From: Talinum fruticosum
Lineage: Eukaryota > Streptophyta > Magnoliopsida > Caryophyllales > Talinaceae
Assembly (NCBI GenBank): GCA_021018815.1
Contig: JAITYX010000016.1
Location: 2,796,001 to 2,860,000, forward strand
Length of the DNA: 64,000 nucleotides
Direction of reading: 5' to 3'
Numbering within the stretch: position 1 is the first letter of the stretch; every line of letters starts with the position of its first letter. The notes beneath the pieces are model-generated. The model had not been told where the DNA came from, did not search any database, and worked only from the letters and a program-made list of their open reading frames with translations. This document shows, piece after piece, positions 47,472 to 60,140 of the stretch. Position numbers and translations under genes: made by a program.

Positions 47472-50400
47472 TAATTAATATGTAAAACATAGAGGAAAAT
47501 TCAGCTATTGATTAATAATATGCTTTGAAGCTTCGTTCTAGGAGTTGGTATACTCACTTTGACTGCTGCTGTGTATCAGATCCTGAACTAAGTCCAAGAT
47601 GTGCATTGATGACAATGTCGTATTTAGGATCCTATTCCTGATCATCATATCCTTTGGGCTCGATTTATATTATTTTACATATATGCATTGAAATTGCAGT
47701 ATTTACATGATATTTTATTACTTTAATCATTCTGTTTATTTTTCAGAACCTCGAGTTTTTTTAGGGCCATCGGATTGGAAGCTATGGGGTTCATTAGTAA
47801 AAATGTTAAATATGGCGGCTAATTAACTAGTTCATAGGAACCAGTTAAAATTAAGGGTCTATTTATTTTGGCGTTTATAATCGTATTCATATCAACTAAC
47901 AACTCATAACATTTCATGACAACTAAATGCTAACTATAACAGCTCGTACCAACTCATAATTACGCATAACAACTTGTAACAAATAGTTTCAATTAATTGT
48001 AACCACTCAAAATAATTCATAATAGCTAACAACTGGTTTTTAACCTATTAAAACAAACATGTCCTAGATATGATTGACATAGGCATTTATATATGAATTT
48101 TTTAAAAACATTTATATATGCAAAATATCGAATATATATATATATATATATTCGATATACTCAAATCTTATTTTTGATGGAAAACACATCAATATACAAA
48201 ATCATCACATGCATGAAGACCAGAAATAGCTATTTAGGTGACGTTCTGACAGGAAGCTAAGTGCATGCTTTTTTAATGCAAGTTTCTGTAATCTATGTAG
48301 AATATATGGTGGTTGGACCATCTCCTAATCTACTAGCTGCTAAGTTGGAAGAAATTGATGACTGCAGTATTGTTTCTTAGAAAATGAACGAGACAAAAGG
48401 CCTAAAGACGAATTAGGCCTTGCAAATCAATTGCCTGCTAGGAATTTATAATTTTTTTTTGTTGGAAAGAAAGAGAAGGTAGGAATTTATAATTATGCAA
48501 GTCAAACATGCATACATAAAAGTGATCATGTCAAGATATTTGTTTAGATTCGATTTATATTAGATATATTATCAATTTAGTCTAACATTTAACAATTTTG
48601 AATGTGGATCACGTCAAGATATGAAAAACTAAATATAACTACAAATGGGATTTGTTCAAAAACATATAATTTGTCCAAAAACTTATAGAACAATGTACGT
48701 GAATTTTAAGTTAATTTTGTTGAATAAGTATGACAACTTTATACTCGGTCTGACAACTATGACATAGAATTTAAAGAGTTAAAAGGATGAGTGGATTGAC
48801 ACGTATAATCAAAGAAGTCCAACGTTTCTGATATCCAAAAGAGGGCCTAAAGTCTAGCAAATCAATGGAAAATGCATCACCAGCAGCAAATCAAGCAAGG
48901 AAAAAGACGTTAGAGGAAGAGGAAGACGAGGGCAAGCAAGGAGGTGATTGGGAGTTTGTCCGATATTATGGGTTATCGAACAGATAAATTAATCTCCTAT
49001 ATTGTATTATTCCTAGGTCAACAAAGATGGGCCTTGCCCATAAAAAAAAATTAAAAAAATGGACCCAACCAACCCCTCCCCCAAAAAATGAAAATTTATT
49101 ACTTCAATTATAAATAGATTTTATCTCTGCAAAATTTGACAAGAATTCACATGTAAATAATATTACCCTCGTTAATACTACAATTAGAGAGACTAATTTT
49201 AAATTTTAAAAAATTATTATGAGAATCTTTTTTCCTCAAAATATTTACATGCTACTAGCAACTATTGTTTATTGAAAATTGGTACTAGCAATTAGCAAAT
49301 ATTTACATTGTTTGCAAATAACTATTTTGTCTAAAAAAAAAAAGAAGAAAGAAAGACACAATATATCAATTTTTCAATTTTATTTGAATAATGGTGTAAT
49401 CTTTTTCATACCGTGAACGTTTAAAGTATAAGTTTTCCCAATAAATATGTTTCTAAAAATTCGAATTTGTATTATTCTTATTATCGGGAAGACACTACTT
49501 TTGAGGTGGATTTTTAGAAAAAAAAAAAATTGGCAATTTTTTGCCGCACTTTTCCTATTCTAATTTCTATTCCGATATGCGAAGTGCACGGCAAGTTGTT
49601 GAATACTGACTAGCATATTGTCATGCAAATACAAATCCGCATACGTAGGCTTTCACTGTAATTAATTAATTATTGTCCGGCCATTAAAATTTTTAAAATA
49701 GGACTTAATTATGAAGTCGATGCATCCAACTTTTTCTTTTCTGGGAGAGAATATACAGAGAAGTAAAGAGTAAAAGTTGGAGGAATTACACCTCAATAAT
49801 TCAAAGTTTAGAGGTATTGCAGTCTACTAATTTTAAATAGAGAATCAGATGCCAATATTCTTAATTTTGGATCTATTTATATTTTTGCACCACTACCAAG
49901 TTGAACTTGTTTGCTTAATTACGTGGATGACAGTGCTATTACACGTTTATATTAATAATTTCAAAAAAAATTGTTTATTTTTTGGAAGATAATTCACCGG
50001 AGATGGTAAAAAGTACAAGTCAAACCTAATGTCTTTACCTCCCCGGTTTTGTATTCCCCCTCTATTCTTGACTCTCTCTCCTCCATGAAGATATTAGGTT
50101 TAACTTGTATTTTCTTACCATCTAAAAAATAATAATTTTTTATTATTGTCTACATATAACAATATCATTGTCCACATCATTCATTAACCGAGTTCAACTC
50201 AATGGTAGTGTAAGAAATGTTAGGTTCAAAGTTAGGGGTGTTGGCGTCCAATACTCCAATTGAGATCAATATCGTCCAATACCACTGAACTTTGGATTAA
50301 TGGTGTCCACTTCCTCTGAAGATTATTATACAGATGAAATTCAACCTTTTAATCTTAAGTACACTTTTAATAAACCAGTAACTTTTAATATATTTTTTCT

Positions 50401-53060
50401 GAGAATTATCATGTTCAATACTGTGTATATATTTGATGTTTAAAATGATATAACATGATATATATATAATATGTAAATAACTCGTACGCTTAATTTTAAT
50501 TTCTTTCATTGATGTGTATTTTTATAAAAGGGTCGCAGAGAACTCAACTTATTTCTTTTATAATAATTAAAGTATTGTCTATACTCTACATAGTGGTTAC
50601 TATGTCAAGAAAGATGTTCTTTATAATATTTTATATGGAATTTTTTGATATAACTATATATGTTAATATCATCACATAAGAAGAGAATTTATAAATTATT
50701 TAATAGAAAAAATAACTAAATATTTTGTGTAAATTAATGAGATGTCCACAATGTTAAAATTAATTGCATTAATTAAAGTGGATAATTTATTTTTTGAAAA
50801 ATAGCATATATCCTATTTTGCCCTATTATCTCTTTTGAATTTGATGTAGAAAAATTAAGACAAATCGAACAGCTTCACGTGAAGTGCATGCATGATGCGT
50901 GTTTACTGGTTAATCATGCAAAACAAATTTCTAGTCAATTATTGCTTTAAAAAACTTCAATTAAATAATAATTTAGCAACTGAAATTAAGGAGATTATTT
51001 TAATTAATAAAATAAACTGACATCATTAGTTTGAAATTTGCTATGAATCATTTGAAGTGGATCCAAGAAAAAAAAAAAAAAATTGGTGTGAAACATTGAC
51101 AGCACCATCCGCAATTTCTATCAATTTCTATTTCTTTTTAGTTTCTTTTTTCTTTCTGAGATCCCTAACTCATTGATTTTGGTGATACAAAAAAAAAAAA
51201 AACTTATTGATTTGTAATTGTGGCTCGATTTAATAAAATAATGTTCATGCAAATTTTTTTTAAAGAAAAAAAAAAAGATTCATGTATCATTAACCATTAA
51301 TCATTGATGCATCTTTATTTGGTGTATACGTAGCAAAACGACTACTCGTAATAATATTTAAAAAGAATTTTCATGCATATTAAATTACATATCTCTAAAA
51401 ATATTTAATTACATGTACTACATTATAATAAACTTTCATTACAAAAAAATGATTATTTTTTGTATCGATTAAAAACCAAATAAAAATAAAAATTTTAGTT
51501 TATATGTGTTATATAACAATTCAATTTGAACACCACTGATTAGCAAGACATATTGGTCCTATTCGACAAAATGAGATGTTTGAATAGTGGATAATTTTTT
51601 GTGTAATTGATAGTCGTTTAGTTAGTTGATAATTATTAGATTTTACCTGTTAGTGGATAGATGTTTCAACCGAGCGGTTGAATAAATGTGTTCAGTAAAT
51701 TTAGTGTTTAATTATTGTAATAAATTGACATAAAAGGATATAGATAATTTATCAAATATAAATTAATGAAGGGATATCTTTTGTTGTTAAATGTGAAAAG
51801 TTAATATTCTTAACTTTTTAGAAACACTATTTAAAACGCTATAAGTTACTGCAATCACTAGATGGATGTAGAGTGGCTCCATTGCTATTAGGAATGATTG
51901 GTAATATATTTCAGCCATTCTACATGAAACAATTTTCAATCACTTTTATAGGCTTTTGGATGTAATCTCTTTCAAACTGTACGAGTTTAAGGTGAAAGTT
52001 CTTTCAACAAGTGCATTTCCAAGGATTATAACTTATGTTCTCCTCCTTATAAAGGTGAGGATGATGCCACCTCAATCAAACTTTGTAGAATAAATGTACC
52101 CGTATAAATTCAAACCATGGCTTGTACAAAATAGATTTCCAAGGTTTTATTATTATTTTTTTAAGGGGCGAAGCGACAAAGATGTTAATCAATGTGGGCA
52201 GGATTTGAACTAAAGTCTCTAATAAGTGTATATTATCTAATGATGATAAAGTACAATTATTATCTAATGGAGGGAAGATTTGAACAAAAATTTATAGTAA
52301 CCAAACACTTCACCAATTGATTTAATTGACATTCACAATATTCATTCGAGATTAGAAATAAATATTTAATGAGAGTAAAAGAATTAAATTAAACAGGTAC
52401 ATAATTTCAATGTATGTCATGAAATAACAAGATCAAATTAACATGTAAGTACCCAATTGATAATACACTAAAAATCGTGTATCATATAATATAAAGCTCC
52501 CTCTATTAAATCAGTTAACACCAAACCATTTTTTAGATGAACTTATAAATAAATGTGAAGATACCGTGGGTATACATCACAGACTGTGCATGCAAAAAGG
52601 TCTTTCCAATAGAATTTCGGCTGTTTAATTATATGTTGAAAATTATGGTCTAAAAACCACACTTCAAGCACCTTTTAATGTTTAAAAGTCTTGCATCAAA
52701 CAAAAAGATGGTATAAAAACCCTGGTTGTGAATCAGCACAAGCACTTTAGGCCCTGTTTGACAACGAGTATTTGAATTAGCTTTTAGCGTCAAAACACTA
52801 ATCAACCAAATATTAACTTAGTCTTTAATCCGGCGTAGAATCTGAGAAAACCACCCCCTCCTTCCCAAAAAAAAAAAAATTAACGGCATTTTAGCTTATG
52901 AATGGCTGATTTTTATAACGGTTATACATAGTTATGAATAGCAGGTTTAATTAGAGATTTGCTTGCCATATGTTTCTTAATTGGTGAAGATTCATAGTGC
53001 GTAAATCATTATTAAGACACAACTTTATGATATAAATGATTGCAATCCACAAAAGCTTAT
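46411..53060. other. AT-rich intergenic region, no gene recognised
   Basis: Long AT-rich DNA with few ORFs over 60 codons. A MITE-like segment may lie at 47866-48066 (ends AGGGTCTATTTATTTT and AAAACAAACATGTCCT). There is a (TA)n array at 47388-47470 and a shorter one at 48134-48150. TTTGAAC-containing repeat debris lies at about 52150-52320, and GGCCCTGTTTGACAAC, a typical MITE end, at 52752-52767. No RNA gene was seen. Confidence 0.45.
47388..47470. repeat. (TA)n microsatellite
   Basis: About 41 uninterrupted TA dinucleotides. Confidence 0.95.
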
Positions 53061-53990
53061 TGTGTTATATTTAGAGTTGGGCAACGGGCCAGCCTAGCTG
53101 GGTTAGGGTCGGCCCTTGCTATAAAGAACAGGGATGGATCATTAAAATAAGATAAATGAACAGGGCCGGTCATGGGTCGAGCATCCATGACCCGCCCATA
53201 ACCCTTTATAGTTTCTGAAAAATAGTATAGTAGCTTCACTTCCATTCTTTCCTTTTTTAGTTGATTTTTTTCCTCTTGATTTTTCCTCTCCTTTGTCCTG
53301 GTACTGGCTCTGCAAGGAAAATAGAAATTGTTGTACTTCAACCACACGTAGACAATTTTCTCTTTCCTCTTCCCGCTTATACTTCTTCAGACCAATTCCA
53401 TGTCCAAATAAATTGCATCGCCACCACCAGTCGAAATTCTCTCTCCGCCTCCAGCGCCTCCGCCAAGTCATCCCGGGAGTCTCTTGGTGCTCCTGGTCCT
53501 CTTCAAGGTCGTCGACTAATAAGCCGCCATTTTCATCCTCTGCAAACTAAGGAGAAAGAGATGCTCAATGACGCCACATGGTGGAACTGCAACAGCCGAT
53601 TATTTTTTTGTTCAAAATATCTCTCTCAATTGACTTCGAAAATATTATCATAAAACCCACAAAATCAGTGGAAGCCACGAAACCAACACACATTATTGAA
53701 ACATTTATAGCATTAAATTTCATATGAGTTTCTACTATGCCTAGATGACAACAGTAATGTACAATGAGCTGTCTATGCTTTGTGAAATTGTGAAGTCTGA
53801 TCGTTGTTAAAACATTCACGAAATTTTAAAGAATATTAGTTTTCCTCTTTAAGGTGTGTATTTGTATCAACTAAGTAAATCTCATATGTCATTCTCTATG
53901 TTCTTTGTCAGATATCCCGTGCTACTTCAATATGTGAAGGATATGTTCTTATTATTTTCTCTTTATTTTCTTTTTCTTCCAGCGGTCACT
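53061..53990. other. Unassigned region, hAT-like end at left
   Basis: TAGAGTTGGGCAACGGGCC at 53072 followed by GGGTCGGCCC, GGCCGG and GACCCGCCC motifs resembles the left end of a CGGGT-type hAT element, but no right end was found. Overlapping ORFs at 53142-53653 on both strands are low-complexity (Arg/Trp/Lys or Ser) and unrecognised. Confidence 0.3.
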
Positions 53991-54314
53991 TGTGGAACTC
54001 ATCTGCTGTTTCTTTGTTGCATCATGGACTAGGGTTATTAAATATCATGGACCACGGCCGAGCAAGAGGCCTAAGCAGGTGTCAATATTTGGAGCTTCCA
54101 TTTTTGTCACTACTGTTAACCATAGTTTTTGGATAGTCTCGTTGTCTTCAGCAAGTCTGAGATCCTTGTGCTATTTTTGTTTCTAAAACAGGCTTTTGTA
54201 GCCAATTATACCTCCGTGATTGATGTTATTATTTTAGAGCAGATGACTGCATTCGCTGTGATTATGCAGAAGTATCCTAAACAACGACACTTACCTTGTC
54301 TAAAATTTTCACAG

Positions 54315-55178
54315 ACAAGGGCCACTCTGTATACATTGGAGATTTGCCTTGGGATGCAACAACTGAACTAGTTGAAAAGGAATTCAAAAATTTTGGGCCC
54401 ATCAAGCACAATGGTATTCAAGTGCAGTCAAATAAGGTATGTTTGCCATGGAAGTTTAATTCTTTGCATTAGTCTTTTTAACATATGGTATTGGATCGAT
54501 AGTCTTGTTTTCTAAACTTTACAACCAACAAGGGTACTGTTTTGGTTTTGTTGAGTATGAAGATGGTAACAGACAACAAAAGTTAATGGAGGTATGTGAA
54601 ACTCCATTGCTCCTTCTCTTCAGTTTTCTATATGACCATGACATATGTTGTATTTTGACTTGTTTTTCATTTTAAGAATTTTTGTCAATATGCTGGACTT
54701 ATGATTTTATTTACTATCCATGAAGGTTGGAGCATTAGTCATCCCTTTGGTTTAGTATGTATTTTGGACGAATCATGTCTTCATCAATGTTCTTGCTGGT
54801 TTATTTGTAACATTGGCCAGTCTTCATCAACTTAACCTTGGCAAGGGAAAATGTCCTAATTGAATTGTGTTTATGGAGATGGCATGAATCCAATACTTGG
54901 TTTCACTACAATGGGCTAAAAATTCGTTAATAAATTATGATCCCCCATCTTTTCATGGCATCAGCACTTCTATTTCTATTCATGTTCATTCTATTAGTTG
55001 TTAATATTGGAAATAAGCAGTAGGTAACCCCTCCCCTCTTATGTGTTCACTCACTCATTCTGTGTAATTGCCAATGACACACAACTATTCTTTAGATGAG
55101 GACCATTCAAATTGATGGGAAGGAAGCTTATATTGAAGAGAAAAAGACAACTACTCAAGGCACCATTATGCAAGGATG
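54315..55178 (+). pseudogene. G3BP-type RRM gene fragment with retained introns
   Basis: Three exon-like blocks rebuild an RRM similar to that of plant NTF2-RRM (G3BP-like) proteins. Block 1, 54315-54436, encodes GHSVYIGDLPWDAT (RNP2 VYIGDL), FKNFGPIK and IQVQSNK, and ends at a GTATGT donor. Block 2, about 54526-54591, encodes QQGYCFGFVEYED (RNP1) and again ends at GTATGT. Block 3, about 55097-55178, encodes MRTIQIDGKEAYIEEKKTTT then stops. The acceptor expected before CAACAAGGG reads AAC instead of AG, and the Gly/Arg-rich tail and N-terminal NTF2 domain are missing. Retained introns mean it is a DNA-level duplicate, not a retrocopy. Confidence 0.6.
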
Positions 55179-55189
55179 AGGGGTACAAG

Positions 55190-56720
55190 ATGGTTGAACA
55201 TGCAGCAACTAAAAAGACATACCTCTGAATCCTCCAAATAAAACCGAAAATCATCCATCCGCATATGTTCCGACACAATCACCTGCCCAGCCTCATCGTC
55301 CCGTGGATGCAAGACAGGTACAAGTTGCAATTCATAGTCACAAAACAATAAGCAACTACTGATGTGTTCAATGATGTCAACCTATCCCGACAATTACGAA
55401 CAAATACTCAATTTTCTCACCTTCTCCTCTCTTATGGACTGAACCATGGACTCCGCGTCGTAGCAGGGCGAGTGCTGAACTTTAACCCAACTACGCAACC
55501 TAGGGAACCGGTGCCCATCTTGCTTGCTATGCTGTGTGTTATGCTCATAAAACCACAACTGCACATTAAAATCAATTAGTTTCAAATGGTACAATACTTC
55601 TCATACATTGAATAAACGCCAGGATGAAAACAATACTACTTCTTAAGTAAGACACGCTTCACGTACCTGGAGCAGATACAAAACCCACCAAGATTTATCT
55701 CGGGAGGGGTCAGATGTACACAACTTCCTCTAGGTATCTTCAATGTTCTTCACCACATCCCTCCAAATAGCTTCAGCCCAAGCATACCGGCCCAAATCCT
55801 CAGGATCATCTGCGTAACGCAGCATATGCCAATTTGCTCCGTTAGGAGAACGAGGGAAAAAACCCCACTCAGGACTATCCAACAACCCCATTTCTTGCTC
55901 TGCTGTGTGCTCATTTGCCAAGCTTACCATGCAATTGACGTACTTCCTCCAATACCACTTCTTCCCTAACCCACGTTGCACCATAGAGTCCACCCATTCT
56001 CTCTCCCACTGTCCCATGCGACTCATCAGCAATGTGCCAACCTCTGCTGACACTGGTGGCCCGTTCAAATCCACCTTCAACCCTGTTTCTGGCAGCTCGG
56101 TTAACATAATCACATCAAAGACAGTAAAAAACATCCTAATCCCTTCTATTCTGGACGTCTTCCAACGATGAACCCACCGCTTGATCAAGGCAAGGATCAA
56201 GTGTCTATCGGTCTCCACCAGCCCCTAATCAAGCACAGGTGCAAACGTTGTCCCCCTCAGGAGTTCCCTGTGGAAATCATCGAGACTCCTGTTGAATGTA
56301 TGCAATGTTCCTAACATACATCTAGATCGGAGGATAACATCGACATCATCCAAACATATACCTGTATGTACCCCGCGTCCAGATGTACTTGTTGTCCTCT
56401 TCCCAGACCGCCTGTCAATGTCCATGGGTTCTCCAAATCATGCTCGTCTGATGTCCCCACTGAGCTTAACATCATAAACTCCGAGACATCTTCGCTTTCA
56501 GATGTGTTTGTTTGCTGACAAACCATATCAGAACCCTGTGACAACTCCATCACTTCCTCATCCGTGTTAGAAGTCCTTTACTTTTTCTCCCTCGTAGATG
56601 TGTCCCCATCGTCAGTCACATTCTGCACATTCCGCTTCACTCGGGTACTAGGTCATGTCACATGGATCGGGTCAATCCATGTCACTGCCTTTCCCGCTTC
56701 TTTCCACTTTTCCCAGTCAT
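55190..56720 (-). pseudogene. Plant-mobile-domain/transposon-type ORF remnant
   Basis: Minus-strand frames read as successive pieces of one protein. Positions 56425-56225 carry SLDDFHRELLRGTTFAPVLD. Positions 56218-55730 carry HLILALIKRW, FTVFDVIMLTELPETGLKV, KYVNCMVSLANEHTAE, NWHMLRYADD and RYAWAEAIWRDVV. Positions 55594-55394 carry FPRLRSWVKVQHSPCYDAESM, and 55348-55166 carry HPRDDEAGQVIVSEHMRMDDFRFYLEDSE. The W...F...FDV.ML.LP pattern resembles plant mobile domain / DUF1985-type proteins carried by Mutator-like elements. Gaps between pieces could be introns or breaks. An in-frame stop after PVLD and frame changes suggest decay. The family assignment is from pattern memory and is uncertain. 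Confidence 0.45.
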
Positions 56721-56845
56721 TTTTTGAACCTACAGTTCAACACAACACAACACAATAAACATAACAATATTTAATTCAACATACTCGTACTCAAAATTAC
56801 AATAGTCAATGAAAGCCCTCAAAAAACATCACCTAACCACCAAAA

Positions 56846-57406
56846 GTTCACTCATTTGAATATGTGATACCAAATTTGCAACTACTCAATCTTTGGATGT
56901 CAACTACCATTATTAATGATAACAATCCAAACCAATCCTAATAATGCATTTTCACACAATGTTGTAAAGTTGAAACAGTTACTTGAACGTCACAATAACT
57001 ACCACAGTCATTTGAGTATGTAATACCAAATCAGAAACTACTCAATCCTAGGATGTCAACAACCATTATTCATGATAATAATGAAAATCAATCCTAATAA
57101 TGCATTTTCACAATGTATGGCTACAATAATTAACATGCCACAGAACTGCCCGTCACTCATTTCAGTATGTAATACCTAATCAGGAACTACTCAATTCTAG
57201 GATGTCAACAACCATTATTGATGATAACAATCAAAATCATTCCTAATAATGCATTCACAATGTTGTACCGCTACAATAGTTCATTTGACATACCACAATA
57301 GCTAACAAAGTTCACTCATTTGAATATGTAATACCAAATCTGCAACTACTCAATCATTGGATGTCAACTACCATTATTCATGATAACAATCCAAGCCAAT
57401 CCTAAT
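56846..57406. repeat. Four-copy tandem repeat, ~155-bp unit
   Basis: Units share TCACTCATTTGAATATGTAA, CTACTCAAT, GGATGTCAACTACCATTATT and CCTAATAATGCATT. The matching TCATT(T) positions are near 56852, 57008, 57157 and 57316, giving spacings of about 149-159 bp. The copies differ by scattered substitutions and small indels. The array lies between the mobile-domain remnant and the MYB pseudogene. Confidence 0.88.
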
Positions 57407-57637
57407 AATCGAAACCATTCCTTTGATCTCAATGACAATCCAATAACACGTATAATATTGCTATTTGTTCATTTGCTTTTCTGGGTTATCTATTCCCTGT
57501 GTTTCACTCATCACCTCAGAAGTCCACCACTCTTTTTGCCCCCACAAACAAATTCCTCCCAGAAATGAAGTCAAAACATTCTCTTTGATAGCCAACCCCT
57601 CCCCTTTCTCTCAAAATTCATTTGGCATTCTTCTTTG

Positions 57638-59027
57638 ATGAAGTGGGAGATAAAAGTGTTATCATCATACTTCTCAAACGGAACCTGGTTGATAGATGAC
57701 AGTAGGAGGACAAGATGGACCCAAGCTAAGAATAACATGTTTGAAAATGCATTAGTTGTTTATGATAAAGAGACACCAAATCGGTGGCAGAAAGTGGCGG
57801 AGATGATCCCAGGGAAAACAGTGGGAGATGCGATCAAACAGTACAAAGAATTGGAAGATGATGTTCTCAATATTTAAGTTGGGTTGGTCTCAATTTCTGA
57901 TTATAACACCCCTCTACTTTCACATTGGAATGGGTTAACCACAATGACTATGATGGCTATAAGTACACTTATGGCCCCGGTGGCAGGCGAGGGCCGGTGC
58001 CCGGTCACAGGATCAAGAGAAGAAGAAGGGGGTTCCATGGACTGAAGAAGAGCACAAGTAAGTCTTGATTGTGCCCTTTTTGCTCTAATTTGGAAATTTT
58101 CCTTGGGCTTGGATAAAATTTTTTACCTTGTATGAAATCTATGGTCCGATATTAATATTCCATGTGCAATTTGATTGTAAGGATATGGCTTTTTTCTAAC
58201 CCCAACTACGTTGATGGGATTTGGAGGTGCTGATTTGGTTAGGTATAATTGTCCGACTGCTGAGGCCTGAAAGAAACATAAGTTTGAGGACAATTTGACT
58301 TTTCTATATCAATCAGCTTGTTTTCACCTTATAGGGCAAAAAGATTGTTGGTTTTGAAGAACTTAAAAGTTCTTGACATGGGTTTTGTTTGTGTTTGACT
58401 TTTTTGGTTGATTGTAGTAATTTTTTTTGCAAATTTCTTGCATAATTTGACATGGGATGTCCAAAAGATGCCAAAAAATGATGCAATGTTCTCGATGGGG
58501 TTGAAAAAATATGGGAAAGAGGACTAGAGGAACATATCACGGAATTTTGTGGTAACAAGAACACCAACCTAAGTGGCTAGCCATGTACAAAAATACTTCA
58601 TAAGACAACTTTCAGGAGGCAAAGACAAGAGAAGAGCCAGCATCCATGACATAACCACTGTAAATCTTGACAACGAAGCTCTTTCACCAGACAATAGTAA
58701 CAACATTAGCAAGAGGTCGAGTTCATCTGAGCAGTCATTGACGATTACAGTGCAAACCCAACAACAAAGCTCAACCACAATGTCCTGAACCAATTTTCCA
58801 CTGGGATCAGCAAAACAATAATGGGGGAGGAGCAACTATTGCTTTTGATGATTCACTTCAGGCAAATATTTTCATGGTACCAAATGGGGTTGGGGTTGGC
58901 TCATTTTGGGTTTAGGATACAGGGACAGAGCATGCAAAGGGGTGATTTGCTACCAAACTACATTGGGTCTCAAGGCATGGGTTTCCAGGTTCAACCAACC
59001 CAGAACTACTCTCATGGGTGTCATTGA
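57638..59027 (+). pseudogene. DIVARICATA-like R2R3-type (1R/SANT) MYB pseudogene
   Basis: The first exon-like block (57638-57877) encodes MKWEIKVLSSYFSNGTWL and a SANT domain with TRWTQAKNNMFENAL, RWQKVAEMIPGKTVGD and KQYKELEDDV. It then meets TAA at about 57875 where the family has Glu. Frame changes near 57920 and 58005 separate TLEWVNHNDYDG and KKGVPWTEEEHK, which precede a GTAAGT donor at 58052. In the second exon the SHAQKYF-type MYB repeat reads GLKKYGKED-stop (TAG 58525, expected Trp), NFVVTRTPT-stop (TAA 58570, expected Gln), [20 protein letters not shown], then [10 protein letters not shown] further stop and frameshifts precede the C-terminal GSQGMGFQVQPTQNYSHG. The intact family activates floral-asymmetry and growth genes; this copy cannot encode it. 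Confidence 0.85.
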
Positions 59028-60135
59028 GGTTTTTTCCTTTTTCTTATTTCTTTTTTTCTTTTCTTGGGATTTTTGGGAACAAGGGTGTGGTCTTAATCTT
59101 ATTAGTTTGCGATGTTTGCAACCTTGTCCCCCTCCCTTTTTTAATGGTTTCAAAATAGAGGTGTCTTTGTCTCCCTGATCTTGATTCTGTATGTGAATAT
59201 TATTAGTACATGGTATTGAAGAGTTAAAAAGGAGCTTGGCATTTATGATTTGGCCTAGATTTCAACCATATTCAACTGATCAAACGTATTCAAAATCTTT
59301 CTGACGGCGTTTTCATGCTCATTTCCTAGGTAATTTACAGTTTAAACAAAGTATTGGGCAATCTTTTTAACTTTGGACTACACAACAAATCTAAGGCAAA
59401 TGTCTTACTGAACTGTTATAGGCTCTTTTGAAGTGAAATCTAAGTACTTGGAACCTTTTTCTCCATTCTGTAATTATAATTATAAAAGAACATAATGGGA
59501 CTGCTGACCAATTAGCAAAAGTGCCAGCCACAAGGGCCATACGGAGCATGCTCTGTTTTCTTTGCTGTAATTTTGTTCTCTTTCTTATTTCTTGACAGTA
59601 TTATTTTCTAGTGTTTTAAGAGTTCTAGTTGGCCTTGTTTACTGACTGTATGGTTTTATATTAAACAATGTGATTGCAAAATATATAGAGTTTTGTATAC
59701 ATTGTAGATGCTCTCCAGGGTATGATAGCAAATTTTTATTTAATTCTTCAGTTTTCAGTTAGGAATCTGCCCTAAAAAATATACACACCACCACCACCAC
59801 CACCACCACCACCACCTCAATTATGTAGGGAGAAAAAATATAATTTTCCCTCAAAACTAGTATTTATTTTATGCCTAAGTTGTTAACAAAAAAAAATTAT
59901 AGATATACCAAGAGACATGCAAAATTTACACCGATTTCGGCCATCAATTTATACAATAACATAGAAGATTTGTACACAGAATATCAACCTTTATTCTTAT
60001 ACATGTCTGCAATTTGTTTTCTCATGTCTTTGTATGAGTTAAGCTACATTTCCATCTGACTTGAAATAGTAGCCCACTTCCAACACAAAAAGAAATTCCA
60101 AATTCACATCATATTTCATTCCAATTCTAAGAAAT
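59028..60135. other. Region between MYB pseudogene and solo LTR
   Basis: The stretch holds a (CCA)n microsatellite at about 59789-59815 and AT-rich DNA. No ORF has a recognisable product. Confidence 0.5.
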
Positions 60136-60140
60136 CAGAC

